Below, in pieces: positions 18,736 to 27,875 of a stretch of DNA of 64,000 bases. The position numbers and the translations under genes are program-made. The DNA lies in the NCBI RefSeq assembly GCF_014201355.1, contig NZ_JACHEG010000001.1, positions 1,612,001 to 1,676,000 of the forward strand, in the 5' to 3' direction. Below the pieces are notes generated by a model that was not told the origin of the DNA, did not search any database, and saw only the letters and a list, made by a program, of their open reading frames with translations. Numbering within the stretch: the first letter of the stretch is position 1; each line of letters starts with the position of its first letter. The stretch comes from Aliirhizobium wenxiniae. GTDB lineage: Bacteria; Pseudomonadota; Alphaproteobacteria; Rhizobiales; Rhizobiaceae.

Positions 18736-19947
18736 ATGATCGATATTCGCTCGCTCGTTCTCGTTGTGAACTGCGGCAGTTCTTCCGTTAAATTCGGCGT
18801 GTTCTCGGGTACCAACCGCGAGCCGCTTCTTTCGGCTCTGGCAGAAAACCTCGGACAGCCGGAAAGCCGGCTTGTCGTCAAGGAAAAGGGCGAAAAGACC
18901 GAAATGTCGCTCGATGGCGGAAGCCACGACGTTGCCCTGCAGAAGCTTCTCGGTATCCTCGATCAGAAGGGCTGGCTGAGTTCGATTGTTGCTGTTGGCC
19001 ACCGCATGGTTCACGGCGGCGAACGCTTCTCTGCTTCCACCCTCATCACCGATGAAATCCTGCGCGAGATGGATGCGCTTTCCAATCTCGCTCCGCTGCA
19101 TAATCCGGCAAACATCCTCGGCGTCCGGACGGCCATCGCAGCGCTGCCCAATGTTCCGCATGCGGCAGTCTTCGATACGGCCTTCCACACCACCATGCCG
19201 CAGGCTGCCTTTACCTACGCCGTCCCGCAGGATTGCTACCGCAATCTCGGCGTTCGCCGGTACGGCTTCCACGGCACCAGCCACCGTTTCGTCGCAGCGG
19301 AAGCAGTCGAGCTTCTTGGCCTCGACCCCAACGATCATGGCCTGGTTATCGCCCATCTCGGCAATGGTGCCTCGGCAACCGCCGTCCTGAACGGCAAGAG
19401 CGTCGACACGTCGATGGGCTTTACTCCGCTTGAAGGCCTTGTCATGGGTACCCGCTCCGGCGACATCGATCCGGGCGCACTTTTCCACATCGCCCGCGAG
19501 GACGGCCTGACGATCGACGAACTCGACACGCTGCTCAACCGCAAGAGCGGTCTGCTCGGCCTGTCCGGCCTGTCCAACGATTGCCGCACGCTGGAGAATG
19601 CCGAAAAGGAAGGCCATGAAGGCGCCAAGCTGGCTCTCGAGGTCTTCGTCCATCGCCTGGCCCGTTACATCGGTGGCCTCGCAACCTCGCTCCACCGCCT
19701 GGATGCAGTCATCTTCACCGGCGGCATCGGCGAGAACTCGGCAACCATGCGCCAGCGGACGATCGATCGCCTTTCGGTTCTCGGTCTCAAGCTTGATGCA
19801 GAGGCCAATGGCCAGATGTTCGGCGGACGTTGCGGCGTCATCACCGCGAAGGACAGCAAGGTAGCCGCAGCCGCCATCGCCACCAACGAGGAATGGATGA
19901 TTTCCCACGATACGCTGGAGGCCGTCGCAGCGTCGACCGCCGCGTAA
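18736..19947 (+). CDS. ackA: AckA, acetate kinase
   Basis: A 403-aa kinase making ATP and acetate from acetyl phosphate. Signature 1 (VVNCGSSSVKF) and signature 2 (YGFHGTSHRFVA) are present, as are the TRSGDIDPG motif and GGIGENSA. I chose the ATG at 18736 because AAGGA precedes it; an ATG 18 bp upstream lacks a site. Third gene of the fermentation cluster, directly before pta, giving the acetyl-CoA to acetate route with substrate-level ATP. Confidence 0.95.
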   Translation: MIDIRSLVLVVNCGSSSVKFGVFSGTNREPLLSALAENLGQPESRLVVKEKGEKTEMSLDGGSHDVALQKLLGILDQKGWLSSIVAVGHRMVHGGERFSASTLITDEILREMDALSNLAPLHNPANILGVRTAIAALPNVPHAAVFDTAFHTTMPQAAFTYAVPQDCYRNLGVRRYGFHGTSHRFVAAEAVELLGLDPNDHGLVIAHLGNGASATAVLNGKSVDTSMGFTPLEGLVMGTRSGDIDPGALFHIAREDGLTIDELDTLLNRKSGLLGLSGLSNDCRTLENAEKEGHEGAKLALEVFVHRLARYIGGLATSLHRLDAVIFTGGIGENSATMRQRTIDRLSVLGLKLDAEANGQMFGGRCGVITAKDSKVAAAAIATNEEWMISHDTLEAVAASTAA

Positions 19948-20016
19948 CACTTTTCGCAGATCGCTCTATTTCAACCAATTCATAATGACCGCGAACATAC
20001 AGAAGGATAATTCTAA

Positions 20017-22161
20017 ATGTGCGCACGTATAATTTTCCTTGCTGCGGCAGCACAGGACGTCGGCCTGACCTCGCTCTCGCTTGGTTTGGTACGGGCACTG
20101 CAGCGAGACGGCATGAAGGTCGCCTTCGTCAAGCCGATCGCCCAGCCACGGTCTGAAAGCCGCGTCCAGAAGAAGGGTATCGACACGTCGAGCCACTTCG
20201 CCCGCACCCTGTGCATGACCAACTCGCCGGATCCGATCCCGTTTGAACGTGCTGAAGAGCAGATCCGCAAGGGTGACCTCGCAGCTCTGCTTGAAGACGT
20301 AGCAACAATGACGGAAGCCCTGCGCGCCGATCATGACGTGGTTGTCGTCGAAGGCCTGATCCCGCTCGCCAGCGCGCAGATCGCGCTTCGCCTCAACGTC
20401 GAAATCGTCCGCAGCCTTGGCGCTGACGTCATTCCGGTCCTGAGCGGCGTCGACTACGAGCCGAAATTCATCGCCGAAACAGTCGCCTTGATCCATCGCC
20501 AGTATGCGCGTGAGGGAAATTCGCCGCTTCTCGGCCTGATGATCAACAAGATGAAGGTAGCTGCGGATCGCGAAAAACTGAAGGAAGCCCTCGCTCCCTT
20601 CGGTCTCGCCTCGTCGACCATCCTGGGCGCGATCCCCTACGAGCCGAACCTCAACACCCCGCGCCTGTCCGATCTCGTCTCGTCGCTGGATCTCAGCGTC
20701 GTGCAGGGTTCCAAGCTCGATGCTGTGCGTGTCCGCGAGATCGTCGTCGGTGCACGCTCGGTCGAGAAGATGATCGACCGCCTGCGCCCCGAAACCCTCG
20801 TCGTCATGCCCGGCGACCGCAGTGATATCGCGCTTGCCTCGGCGCTGGCCCACAGCCGCGGCGTACCGCTTGCCGGCCTGCTTCTGACCTGCGGCGCACC
20901 GCTCGCAACCCCGGTCGCAGACCTGATGGCTTCGGTCGGCTCCAACATCCTGCCGATCCTGTCCACCCCCGATGACACCTATGCCACCGCCTCGCGCCTG
21001 GCCCATCTGAGCTACCATGTCAGCCAGGATGACAGCCAGCACATGGAAAAGGTCATCGATTTCGTCGCCGAACATATCGACACGACATCGCTGCGCGACC
21101 GCATCGGCACCTCGACCGAAGCACGCCTGTCGCCGCCGCGCTTCCGCAATCATCTGATCGAGGGCGCACGCCGCGCCAACAAGCGCATCGTGCTGCCCGA
21201 GGGTGAAGAACCCCGCACGCTGCAGGCCGCAGTCATCTGCCACCAGAAGGGCATTGCCCGCTGCGTCCTGCTCGGCCGCCCCGATGCCATCCAGATGATC
21301 GCCAAGGCCAAGGACATCGAACTGCCGGCCGATCTGGAAATCCTCGACCCGCAGGCCGTGCGCGCCAACTATGTCGACGCCATGGTCGAGTTGCGCAAGT
21401 CCAAGGGCATGACGCCTCCCCAGGCAATGGCCCAGCTGGAAGACACCGTCGTTCTCGGCACGATGATGCTTGCCGTCGGTGAAGTCGATGGTCTGGTCTC
21501 GGGTGCGGTCCATACCACCGCCAGCACGGTGCGCCCTGCCCTGCAGCTGATCAAGACGGAGCCGGGCCAGAGCATCGTCTCCTCGGTCTTCTTCATGCTG
21601 ATGCCCGATCAGGTCCTGGTCTATGGCGACTGCGCCATCAACCCGAACCCGACGGCCGACCAGCTGGCGGAAATCGCCGTCCAGTCTTCCGACACGGCAA
21701 AGGCCTTCGGCATCGATCCGCGTGTGGCGATGATCTCCTATTCGACCGGCACGTCGGGTACCGGCGGTGATGTCGACAAGGTGCGCGAGGCAACCGAGCT
21801 TGCCAGGCAGCGCAAGCCCGATCTGCTGATCGATGGCCCGATCCAGTACGATGCGGCAAGCGTCGAAAGCGTCGGCCGCTCCAAGGCGCCCGACAGCCCG
21901 GTCGCCGGTCGCGCCAATGTCTTCGTCTTCCCGGACTTGAACACCGGCAACACCACCTACAAGGCCGTCCAGCGCTCCGCCGATGTCGTCTCGGTCGGCC
22001 CGATGCTGCAGGGCCTGCGCAAGCCGGTCAACGACCTGTCGCGCGGCGCCCTCGTCGACGACATCGTCTTCACCATCGCGCTAACAGCTATCCAGGCCGA
22101 CCAGCAGACGGCGGGTGAAGCTGGTTCTGAGCCGGCACGGAAGGATGCGGTGAGCGCATGA
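20017..22161 (+). CDS. pta: Pta, phosphate acetyltransferase (long form)
   Basis: A 714-aa enzyme converting acetyl-CoA and phosphate to acetyl phosphate. The long form has an N-terminal BioD-like P-loop domain (residues about 1-220), a DRTGG domain, and the C-terminal catalytic PTA_PTB domain (about 385-700) with GSAVHTTASTVRPALQ and SYSTGTSGTGGDVDKV. The N-terminal loop reads AAAAQDVGLTS where most long Ptas have a glycine-containing GTSVGLTS-like loop, so nucleotide binding there may be altered. AAGGA precedes the ATG. Its stop overlaps focA by 4 bp. Confidence 0.94.
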   Translation: MCARIIFLAAAAQDVGLTSLSLGLVRALQRDGMKVAFVKPIAQPRSESRVQKKGIDTSSHFARTLCMTNSPDPIPFERAEEQIRKGDLAALLEDVATMTEALRADHDVVVVEGLIPLASAQIALRLNVEIVRSLGADVIPVLSGVDYEPKFIAETVALIHRQYAREGNSPLLGLMINKMKVAADREKLKEALAPFGLASSTILGAIPYEPNLNTPRLSDLVSSLDLSVVQGSKLDAVRVREIVVGARSVEKMIDRLRPETLVVMPGDRSDIALASALAHSRGVPLAGLLLTCGAPLATPVADLMASVGSNILPILSTPDDTYATASRLAHLSYHVSQDDSQHMEKVIDFVAEHIDTTSLRDRIGTSTEARLSPPRFRNHLIEGARRANKRIVLPEGEEPRTLQAAVICHQKGIARCVLLGRPDAIQMIAKAKDIELPADLEILDPQAVRANYVDAMVELRKSKGMTPPQAMAQLEDTVVLGTMMLAVGEVDGLVSGAVHTTASTVRPALQLIKTEPGQSIVSSVFFMLMPDQVLVYGDCAINPNPTADQLAEIAVQSSDTAKAFGIDPRVAMISYSTGTSGTGGDVDKVREATELARQRKPDLLIDGPIQYDAASVESVGRSKAPDSPVAGRANVFVFPDLNTGNTTYKAVQRSADVVSVGPMLQGLRKPVNDLSRGALVDDIVFTIALTAIQADQQTAGEAGSEPARKDAVSA

Positions 22162-23063
22162 ACATTGCACAACAGGACCCGGAGAGTCGGGACAAGATGA
22201 CTTCGGCCTTCTTTAGAGGGCCGGAGGCTGGAGGCTCGCTGACACCCGACGCGATTGCCGTCGCGGCAGAGGAAATGGGCGTCAAGAAAGCCAGCTATGA
22301 CACGCTGACCCTGCTGGGTCTGGCGGTTCTCGCAGGCGCCTTCATCGGACTTGGCGCGATGTTCGCCACGACAACGGTTGCCGGGGCGGACGGGATGCTG
22401 TCCTACGGTCTCACCCGGCTTCTCGCCGGGCTGAGCTTCTCGCTCGGGCTGATCCTCGTGCTGATCGGCGGCGCGCAGCTGTTCACCGGCGACATGCTGA
22501 TGGTCATGGCCTGGGCAAGCCGCCGCATTGCCACCACACGCATGGTCCACATCTGGGTCTTCGTCTGGTTCGGCAATCTGATAGGCGCCCTCGTCATCGC
22601 CGGCCTCGTATTCCTTTCGGGCCAGTACACGTTCGGCGGCAACGCAATCGGTGTCGCGGCACTGCACTACGCCGAAGCCAAGTCTGCCCTTCCGGTCGTC
22701 GAAGCCTTCTCGCTCGGTATTCTCTGCAACATACTGGTCTGCCTGGCCGTATGGCTTTCATTGGCCGGGCGCACGGTTGCGGACAGGATCCTTGCGATCG
22801 TCTTCCCGGTTACGGCCTTCGTTGCAGCAGGGTTCGAACACTGCGTCGCCAACATGTACTATCTCGGCCTCGGCCTGATGATCCGTTACGGCGCACCGGA
22901 AAGCTTCTGGACCGCCATCGGCCATGCGCCCGCCGAAATCCCGCTGAGTGGTGTCCTTACCAATCTGGCCGTCGTAACGGCTGGTAACTGGGTCGGCGGC
23001 GCTCTCCTCGTTGGTGGCGTCTACTGGTTCATCTACCGTCGTCCGGGCAAGCCCCACCACTGA
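22158..23063 (+). CDS. focA: FocA-type formate/nitrite channel
   Basis: A 301-aa inner-membrane protein of the FNT family with six hydrophobic segments; GLGAMFATTTVAGADG near the first helices and the FEHCVANMYYLGLGL motif, with its conserved histidine and asparagine, are typical. The ATGA overlap with pta implies translational coupling. Cluster context indicates formate export and re-import rather than nitrite transport. About 50 extra N-terminal residues precede the first helix. Confidence 0.92.
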   Translation: MNIAQQDPESRDKMTSAFFRGPEAGGSLTPDAIAVAAEEMGVKKASYDTLTLLGLAVLAGAFIGLGAMFATTTVAGADGMLSYGLTRLLAGLSFSLGLILVLIGGAQLFTGDMLMVMAWASRRIATTRMVHIWVFVWFGNLIGALVIAGLVFLSGQYTFGGNAIGVAALHYAEAKSALPVVEAFSLGILCNILVCLAVWLSLAGRTVADRILAIVFPVTAFVAAGFEHCVANMYYLGLGLMIRYGAPESFWTAIGHAPAEIPLSGVLTNLAVVTAGNWVGGALLVGGVYWFIYRRPGKPHH

Positions 23064-23074
23064 CTACCAATACC

Positions 23075-23106
23075 CGTGGCGCTGTTACACCCGCTCCAGC
23101 GCCACG
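23075..23106. terminator. inverted repeat at the convergent focA/pcaF ends
   Basis: CGTGGCGCTG (23075-23084) and CAGCGCCACG (23097-23106) form a 10-bp perfect stem with a 12-base loop. The pcaF stop lies in the loop. Likely a shared terminator, though no T-tract is obvious. Confidence 0.55.
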
Positions 23107-24290
23107 GAGATACCCTGCCCGACCCCGACACACATGGTCGCAAGCGCGTAGCGCCCTCCGCGCCGGGAAAGCTCAAGCGCAGCCGTTCCCGAAATCCTTG
23201 CCCCAGACATGCCGAGCGGATGGCCGAGCGCAATCGCCCCGCCATTCGGGTTGATATAGTCGGCATCCTCCGCCAGCCCAAGCTCGCGCAGCACCGCAAG
23301 GCCTTGCGAAGCAAATGCCTCGTTCAACTCAATGACATCGAAGTCCTGAGCCGAAAGCTTCAGCATCGCACAGAGCTTTTGTGTTGCCGGCACCGGCCCG
23401 ATGCCCATGACACGCGGCGCGACGCCGGCAGCTGCTCCACCTATGATGCGGGCAATCGGGGTCAGATCGTATTTCTTCGCAGCAGATTCCGAGGCAATGA
23501 TCATCGCAGCTGCACCGTCATTGACGCCCGAGGCATTGCCCGCCGTCACGGTCCCGCCAACCTGTTTGAACGGAGTCGCCAGCCTGGCCAGTGCCTCGAT
23601 CGTCGTCGCCCGTGGATGTTCATCTTTCGAAACGACCAATGCATCGCCCTTGCGCTGCGGAATGACAACCGGCGTGATCTCGGCGTCAAGACGGCCATTC
23701 TCCTGCGCGGCCGCAGCCTTCAACTGGCTGCGAAGCGCAAACGCATCCTGATCCTCGCGGGAGATGCCGTACGCCTCTGCGACATTCTCAGCTGTCTCCG
23801 GCATGGAATCGATGCCGTATTGCTTTTTCATCAACGGGTTGACGAAGCGCCAGCCGATCGTCGTGTCGTGGATTTCGGCATTGCGGGAAAAGGCGCTCTC
23901 GGCCTTGGGCAGAACGAACGGAGCACGGCTCATGCTCTCCACGCCGCCTGCAATCATCAATTCCGCCTCGCCCGCCTTGATCGCACGGGCAGCCGCAATC
24001 ACCGCATCCATGCCCGAACCGCAAAGCCGGTTCATCGTCGTGCCCGGGACGGAAACCGGCAAGCCCGCGAGAAGCGAGGCCATACGGGCGACATTGCGAT
24101 TGTCTTCCCCCGCCTGGTTGGCGCAGCCATAGATCACGTCGTCGACGGTGCTCCAGTCAACGGCAGCATGGCGCCCCATCAGCGTCCTGATCGGGATGGC
24201 GGCCAGATCATCTGTCCGCACGGATGCAAGCGTTCCGCCGAAACGGCCGATCGGAGTGCGGACATAATCGCAGATGAAGGCATCAGGCAT
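23085..24290 (-). CDS. pcaF: 3-oxoadipyl-CoA thiolase (PcaF-type)
   Basis: A 401-aa thiolase that cleaves 3-oxoadipyl-CoA to succinyl-CoA and acetyl-CoA at the end of the beta-ketoadipate pathway. Nucleophile C90 is in [28 protein letters not shown] and CVGVGQG carry the other catalytic His and Cys. The stretch [11 protein letters not shown] is characteristic of the PcaF group. No other aromatic-degradation gene is nearby, so the 3-oxoadipyl-CoA assignment is by sequence only; a general acetyl-CoA acetyltransferase is the alternative. Confidence 0.85.
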   Translation of the reverse strand: MPDAFICDYVRTPIGRFGGTLASVRTDDLAAIPIRTLMGRHAAVDWSTVDDVIYGCANQAGEDNRNVARMASLLAGLPVSVPGTTMNRLCGSGMDAVIAAARAIKAGEAELMIAGGVESMSRAPFVLPKAESAFSRNAEIHDTTIGWRFVNPLMKKQYGIDSMPETAENVAEAYGISREDQDAFALRSQLKAAAAQENGRLDAEITPVVIPQRKGDALVVSKDEHPRATTIEALARLATPFKQVGGTVTAGNASGVNDGAAAMIIASESAAKKYDLTPIARIIGGAAAGVAPRVMGIGPVPATQKLCAMLKLSAQDFDVIELNEAFASQGLAVLRELGLAEDADYINPNGGAIALGHPLGMSGARISGTAALELSRRGGRYALATMCVGVGQGISVALERV

Positions 24291-24666
24291 AGCGCGGCTC
24301 CCGTGAATTCAGGAGCCGCAGCCAACACTACCACTGAAGAAATTACAAGCTTCAAATAAATTGCGATCAACAGGATGGCCGCTGTTTTGCAACTCAGAAT
24401 CATCAACGGTACGGTCTCGCCAGAAAGCCCGACGCGAACATCACAGTCTTGTGGATCACGAGATATCTTGAGATTCAAACGGACCGATGCGGGAAACAAC
24501 GGGCCTGCATCTCCACCCATGAGACGATAATGAATTAATTATCTTTCCGAACTAAATATTGAAATCGTAATTCTTTCGCCCTTTCGGCAGGGTTTCGACA
24601 CACGCGGCATGTCGGCTGCTCATGCAGCAGGAAACGTTGCCCGTTACGGAAATACGAGGGGCAAAA
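24291..24666. other. intergenic region between divergent pcaF and the GT-C-like gene
   Basis: It contains the pcaF leader with an inverted repeat GCGGCTCC (24294-24301) and GGAGCCGC (24312-24319). That stem covers the only plausible pcaF ribosome binding site (GGGAG). An AT-rich stretch near 24525-24570 may hold promoters. No gene is recognised. Confidence 0.5.
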
Positions 24667-26340
24667 ATGACTGGCGCAACTGATCTCCGAAGCATTCTTT
24701 CGCGACCTGTTTTCTGGATCTTCGCTGCTTTTGTCCCGCTGATACTGCTGCTCATCATACCGACCGTGGCTCCGATCGGGCCGATGTACTGGGATACCTA
24801 CCTCTATCTCGATGCGGCACAACGAATTTGGATGGGCCAGATCCCGAGCGTCGACTTCTCGACGCCCGTCGGGCCGATGCCCTATTATCTCTTCGCCGGC
24901 GGCTTGAAGCTTTTTCCAAATGCACAACCGCTTCTTCTGGCACAATGGTGCATATTACCGGTGGCAACGCCGCTTCTCGCGCTTGTGCTCACCGAGCTTT
25001 CCAAACGCAATCCGGCCCATGCTTTCGCGCTGCTTGTCCCCTTTCTTGTCTTTGCCACCTTCCCTTCCAATGTGGCCGCTTATCATCCGCTTCCGACCCT
25101 GGATGGCTTTGGCATCTACAATCGTCACGGCGTCATCTTTCTCTACGTCCTGACCAGCGGCCTCGTTTTCCTCAAGGACGGTCGCCGTATGGCGATCCTG
25201 GTCGCAGCAACCATGCTGGCCTTGTTTTTGACCAAGGTGACCGGTTTTCTGGTTGGCGGGCTTTTCTGCCTGCTGGCGCTTATTTCCGGCCGAATTTCGC
25301 TGCGTTACAGCATCGTTTCCGTCTTGCTCTTCGTTATCCCGCTCGGCATCACCGAACTGACCAGCGGTTTCGTCTCGGGTTATATACGCGACATCATCGA
25401 GCTCGCCGGGATGAATGAGGATTCGTTCCTACCCCGCTTCCTGACCGTCGCATCACTGAAGCTGGATGTGCTTCTGCCAGCGGGTTTTCTGGCACCGCTG
25501 CTGATCTGGCTGGACTGGACCCGCACCGACAGGAATATCCGCTTTTTCGATCATAGTTTCTGGTGGTTTTCGGTCGTCATCGCAGGCGGCGCAATTTACG
25601 AGACACAGAATACCGGCAGCCAGGAATTCATCTTCATATGGCCAGTCCTGCTGATGATATTCGAGCGCATCAGGCTTATCGACCAGGGACCGAAGATGGC
25701 CTTCCTCGCGCTGGCCGCGTTCTGCGTCATCCCTACCTTCACCAAGGTTGCGCATAAAACGCTGCGCGCCGTGGTCGTGGCACCAACCTATCAGCGGCTG
25801 GATCTTCCGGACGTGAAAAACCTGGCACAGGTATCTCAGCGACGAGAGATCATTGATCGCGCCGAATATCTGGAACCGCATTATGAGAACTTTGCCTCTG
25901 CCTATGCGGACCTGTCGGCACACGGACAGCTGCCGAGCTGGCAATATTATTCGGAACTCGATTTCCAGCTCTATTGGATCATCTCGGCCAACAGTCTGGT
26001 AGAATCGCTGAAGGCATTCGAGGCCAAGAACAATATCCGGCTGGAAAGCCTGATGAACCTCGACTTCACCAATCCCTTTCCATGGCTACTGGATCGTGAT
26101 GCGACCAGGCACATCCAGATCGGCGCAGATCCTCATCGCACCGTTCCTCCACTGACGGATAAAGCCATCCAGTCGATCCGGGAGACGGCAGCGGTTCTGC
26201 GCCCGAAATGCCCGCTGACCACCGGACGCCGCATGCTTTTTGCCCATTACGAAGAAGCGCTGAAAGATCGCCAGGTTGTCGAAGTTCATCCCTGCTGGGA
26301 TATTCTGCTGCGACCCGACATCCTTGCCGGAAAACAATAA
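24667..26340 (+). CDS. polytopic membrane protein, probable GT-C-fold glycosyltransferase
   Basis: A 557-aa protein with about ten to twelve hydrophobic segments up to residue 380, then a soluble C-terminal domain of about 170 residues. After the first helix comes the acidic loop YWDTYLYLDAAQRIWMG, resembling the catalytic first periplasmic loop of GT-C enzymes that use polyprenyl-phosphate sugars. The ATG at 24667 (MTGATDLRS) follows GAGGGG and is preferred over an earlier start at 24622. It converges with the HAD-UbiA/DprE1-like operon. I infer that it transfers the lipid-linked sugar made there to a periplasmic acceptor, but sequence alone does not prove this. Confidence 0.6.
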   Translation: MTGATDLRSILSRPVFWIFAAFVPLILLLIIPTVAPIGPMYWDTYLYLDAAQRIWMGQIPSVDFSTPVGPMPYYLFAGGLKLFPNAQPLLLAQWCILPVATPLLALVLTELSKRNPAHAFALLVPFLVFATFPSNVAAYHPLPTLDGFGIYNRHGVIFLYVLTSGLVFLKDGRRMAILVAATMLALFLTKVTGFLVGGLFCLLALISGRISLRYSIVSVLLFVIPLGITELTSGFVSGYIRDIIELAGMNEDSFLPRFLTVASLKLDVLLPAGFLAPLLIWLDWTRTDRNIRFFDHSFWWFSVVIAGGAIYETQNTGSQEFIFIWPVLLMIFERIRLIDQGPKMAFLALAAFCVIPTFTKVAHKTLRAVVVAPTYQRLDLPDVKNLAQVSQRREIIDRAEYLEPHYENFASAYADLSAHGQLPSWQYYSELDFQLYWIISANSLVESLKAFEAKNNIRLESLMNLDFTNPFPWLLDRDATRHIQIGADPHRTVPPLTDKAIQSIRETAAVLRPKCPLTTGRRMLFAHYEEALKDRQVVEVHPCWDILLRPDILAGKQ

Positions 26341-26341
26341 A

Positions 26342-26362
26342 GGCCGGGCACAAGTCCCAGCC
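26342..26362. terminator. imperfect hairpin between convergent genes
   Basis: AGGCcGGG pairs with CCCaGCCT around a 7-base loop, in the 47-bp gap between the GT-C-like gene and the aminotransferase gene. A possible bidirectional terminator. Confidence 0.4.
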
Positions 26363-26387
26363 TCCTAGTTCTCTCGACAAGATCCGC

Positions 26388-27863
26388 TTACTTCACCTGT
26401 GCCGCGACGAAATCCTTGACGATACGGACGATGCCGCGGGACATGACCTCGTCGAATGCCGTGATGAAATCATCCACATGGCTCCTCTCGCAGATGAGCG
26501 GCGGCTCCAGGCGGATGACATTGCGGTTGTATTCGGTAAACGCAACCAGCACACCGTGATCGCGCAGCAGATGGCTTCCGATAAAGCCCGGCAGCGACCC
26601 CTTCAGCTTGTCGTCGAGCATGGCGACGACCGGGCGCAGCACGAGCGGCATGGTTTTCGACAGATCGTGGAATTCGATGCCGATCATCATGCCCTGACCG
26701 CGCACCTCCTTCAGAAGCGACGGGTAACGGACCTGAAGCTCCTTCAGGCGGGAGAGCAGGTAATCGCCCGTGTTCGCCGAATTGTCGATCAGGTGCTCGT
26801 CGTAAAGCACGTTCATCGCCTCGATGGAGGTGACACAGGCTTCGCCGATACCGCCAAAGGTTGCCATGGCATGGATCATCGCCGTCTTCGGCGTGCCATA
26901 GGCCTTCATGTGGACGTCGCGCTTGGCAATCATTGCGCCCATGGCCGACTTGCCGCCGCCGAGCGATTTGGCAAGAGCGGTCACGTCCGGCACGACACCG
27001 TGATGTTCGAATGCGTAGAACTTGCCGGTACGGCCGAAACCGCACTGCACTTCGTCGGCAACCCAGAGCACGCCATACTTGTCGCAAAGCTCACGCAGGC
27101 GCTGCCAGAAGGCGGTCTCGGCCTGGATGATGCCGCCACCGCCCTGCACCGTTTCCAGCACGATGACGCCAATCTCCGGATCGGTGCGGAAGGCAATCTC
27201 GATCGCATCGATATCACCGAACGGAACCTTGACCGTATTGTCGACAAGCTTGAATTCGCCGCGATAAAGCGAACCGTCGGTGACCGAAAGAACACCCTTG
27301 GTCTTTCCATGAAAGGAGTTTTCCGCATAGACGATCTTCGGCCGCTTCGGACCGGCGGCTCGTTCGGCCACCTTGATCGCCGCTTCCATCGCTTCCGAAC
27401 CGGAAGAACCGAGGAACACCATATCGAGTTCGCCCGGCGAGCAGGCGGCAAGGTTATGCGCCAGCGCCGTTGCATATTGCGACATGAAGGCGATGGCAAT
27501 TTCCTGACGGTTCTCGTCCTGGAACTTGCGGCGCGCATCGAGAATGCGGGGATGGTTGTGGCCCAGCGCCAGTGAGCCGAAACCACCGAAGAAATCGAGG
27601 ATCTTGCGACCGTTCTGGTCGTAATAATACATGCCCTCGGCACGCTCGATCTTCACCTTGTGAAAGCCGAGCAGCTTCATGAAGTGAAGCTGGCCGGGAT
27701 TGAGGTGACGGGTGAAGAGATCGGTCATCTTCGCCACGTCAAGCGCCTTGGCTTCTTCGACGGACAGAAGCGCAGGCTTGGCGACCGGTTCGCGAGCAGA
27801 ATCGGCAGAAATGTCGATCATCACTTCGTCATTGTGATTGTTGAGGCTGATTGCATTGGCCAT
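26388..27863 (-). CDS. class III PLP-dependent aminotransferase
   Basis: A 491-aa enzyme of the acetylornithine/ornithine aminotransferase superfamily. Visible motifs are the cofactor loop GSSGSEAMEAAIKVAERA, SFHGKTKGVLS, the aspartate motif VLWVADEVQCGFGRTGK and the PLP lysine in VTALAKSLGGGKSAMGAM. The N terminus is about 70 residues longer than the core fold. It is the last gene of a five-gene operon with lipid-linked pentose functions, only 12 bp after the SDR gene, with a good AGAGGA site. I infer that it may aminate a keto-sugar or related intermediate. Alternatives are an amino-acid aminotransferase or an HpnO-like aminohopanoid enzyme. Confidence 0.75.
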   Translation of the reverse strand: MANAISLNNHNDEVMIDISADSAREPVAKPALLSVEEAKALDVAKMTDLFTRHLNPGQLHFMKLLGFHKVKIERAEGMYYYDQNGRKILDFFGGFGSLALGHNHPRILDARRKFQDENRQEIAIAFMSQYATALAHNLAACSPGELDMVFLGSSGSEAMEAAIKVAERAAGPKRPKIVYAENSFHGKTKGVLSVTDGSLYRGEFKLVDNTVKVPFGDIDAIEIAFRTDPEIGVIVLETVQGGGGIIQAETAFWQRLRELCDKYGVLWVADEVQCGFGRTGKFYAFEHHGVVPDVTALAKSLGGGKSAMGAMIAKRDVHMKAYGTPKTAMIHAMATFGGIGEACVTSIEAMNVLYDEHLIDNSANTGDYLLSRLKELQVRYPSLLKEVRGQGMMIGIEFHDLSKTMPLVLRPVVAMLDDKLKGSLPGFIGSHLLRDHGVLVAFTEYNRNVIRLEPPLICERSHVDDFITAFDEVMSRGIVRIVKDFVAAQVK

Positions 27864-27875
27864 CGTAATTTCCTC

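Noticed and set aside
18676..19950. 424-codon minus-strand frame opposite ackA
   Set aside because: Antisense shadow of acetate kinase, whose signatures are intact on the plus strand.
19966..21513. 515-codon minus-strand frame opposite pta
   Set aside because: Antisense shadow; the Pta catalytic motifs are read on the plus strand.
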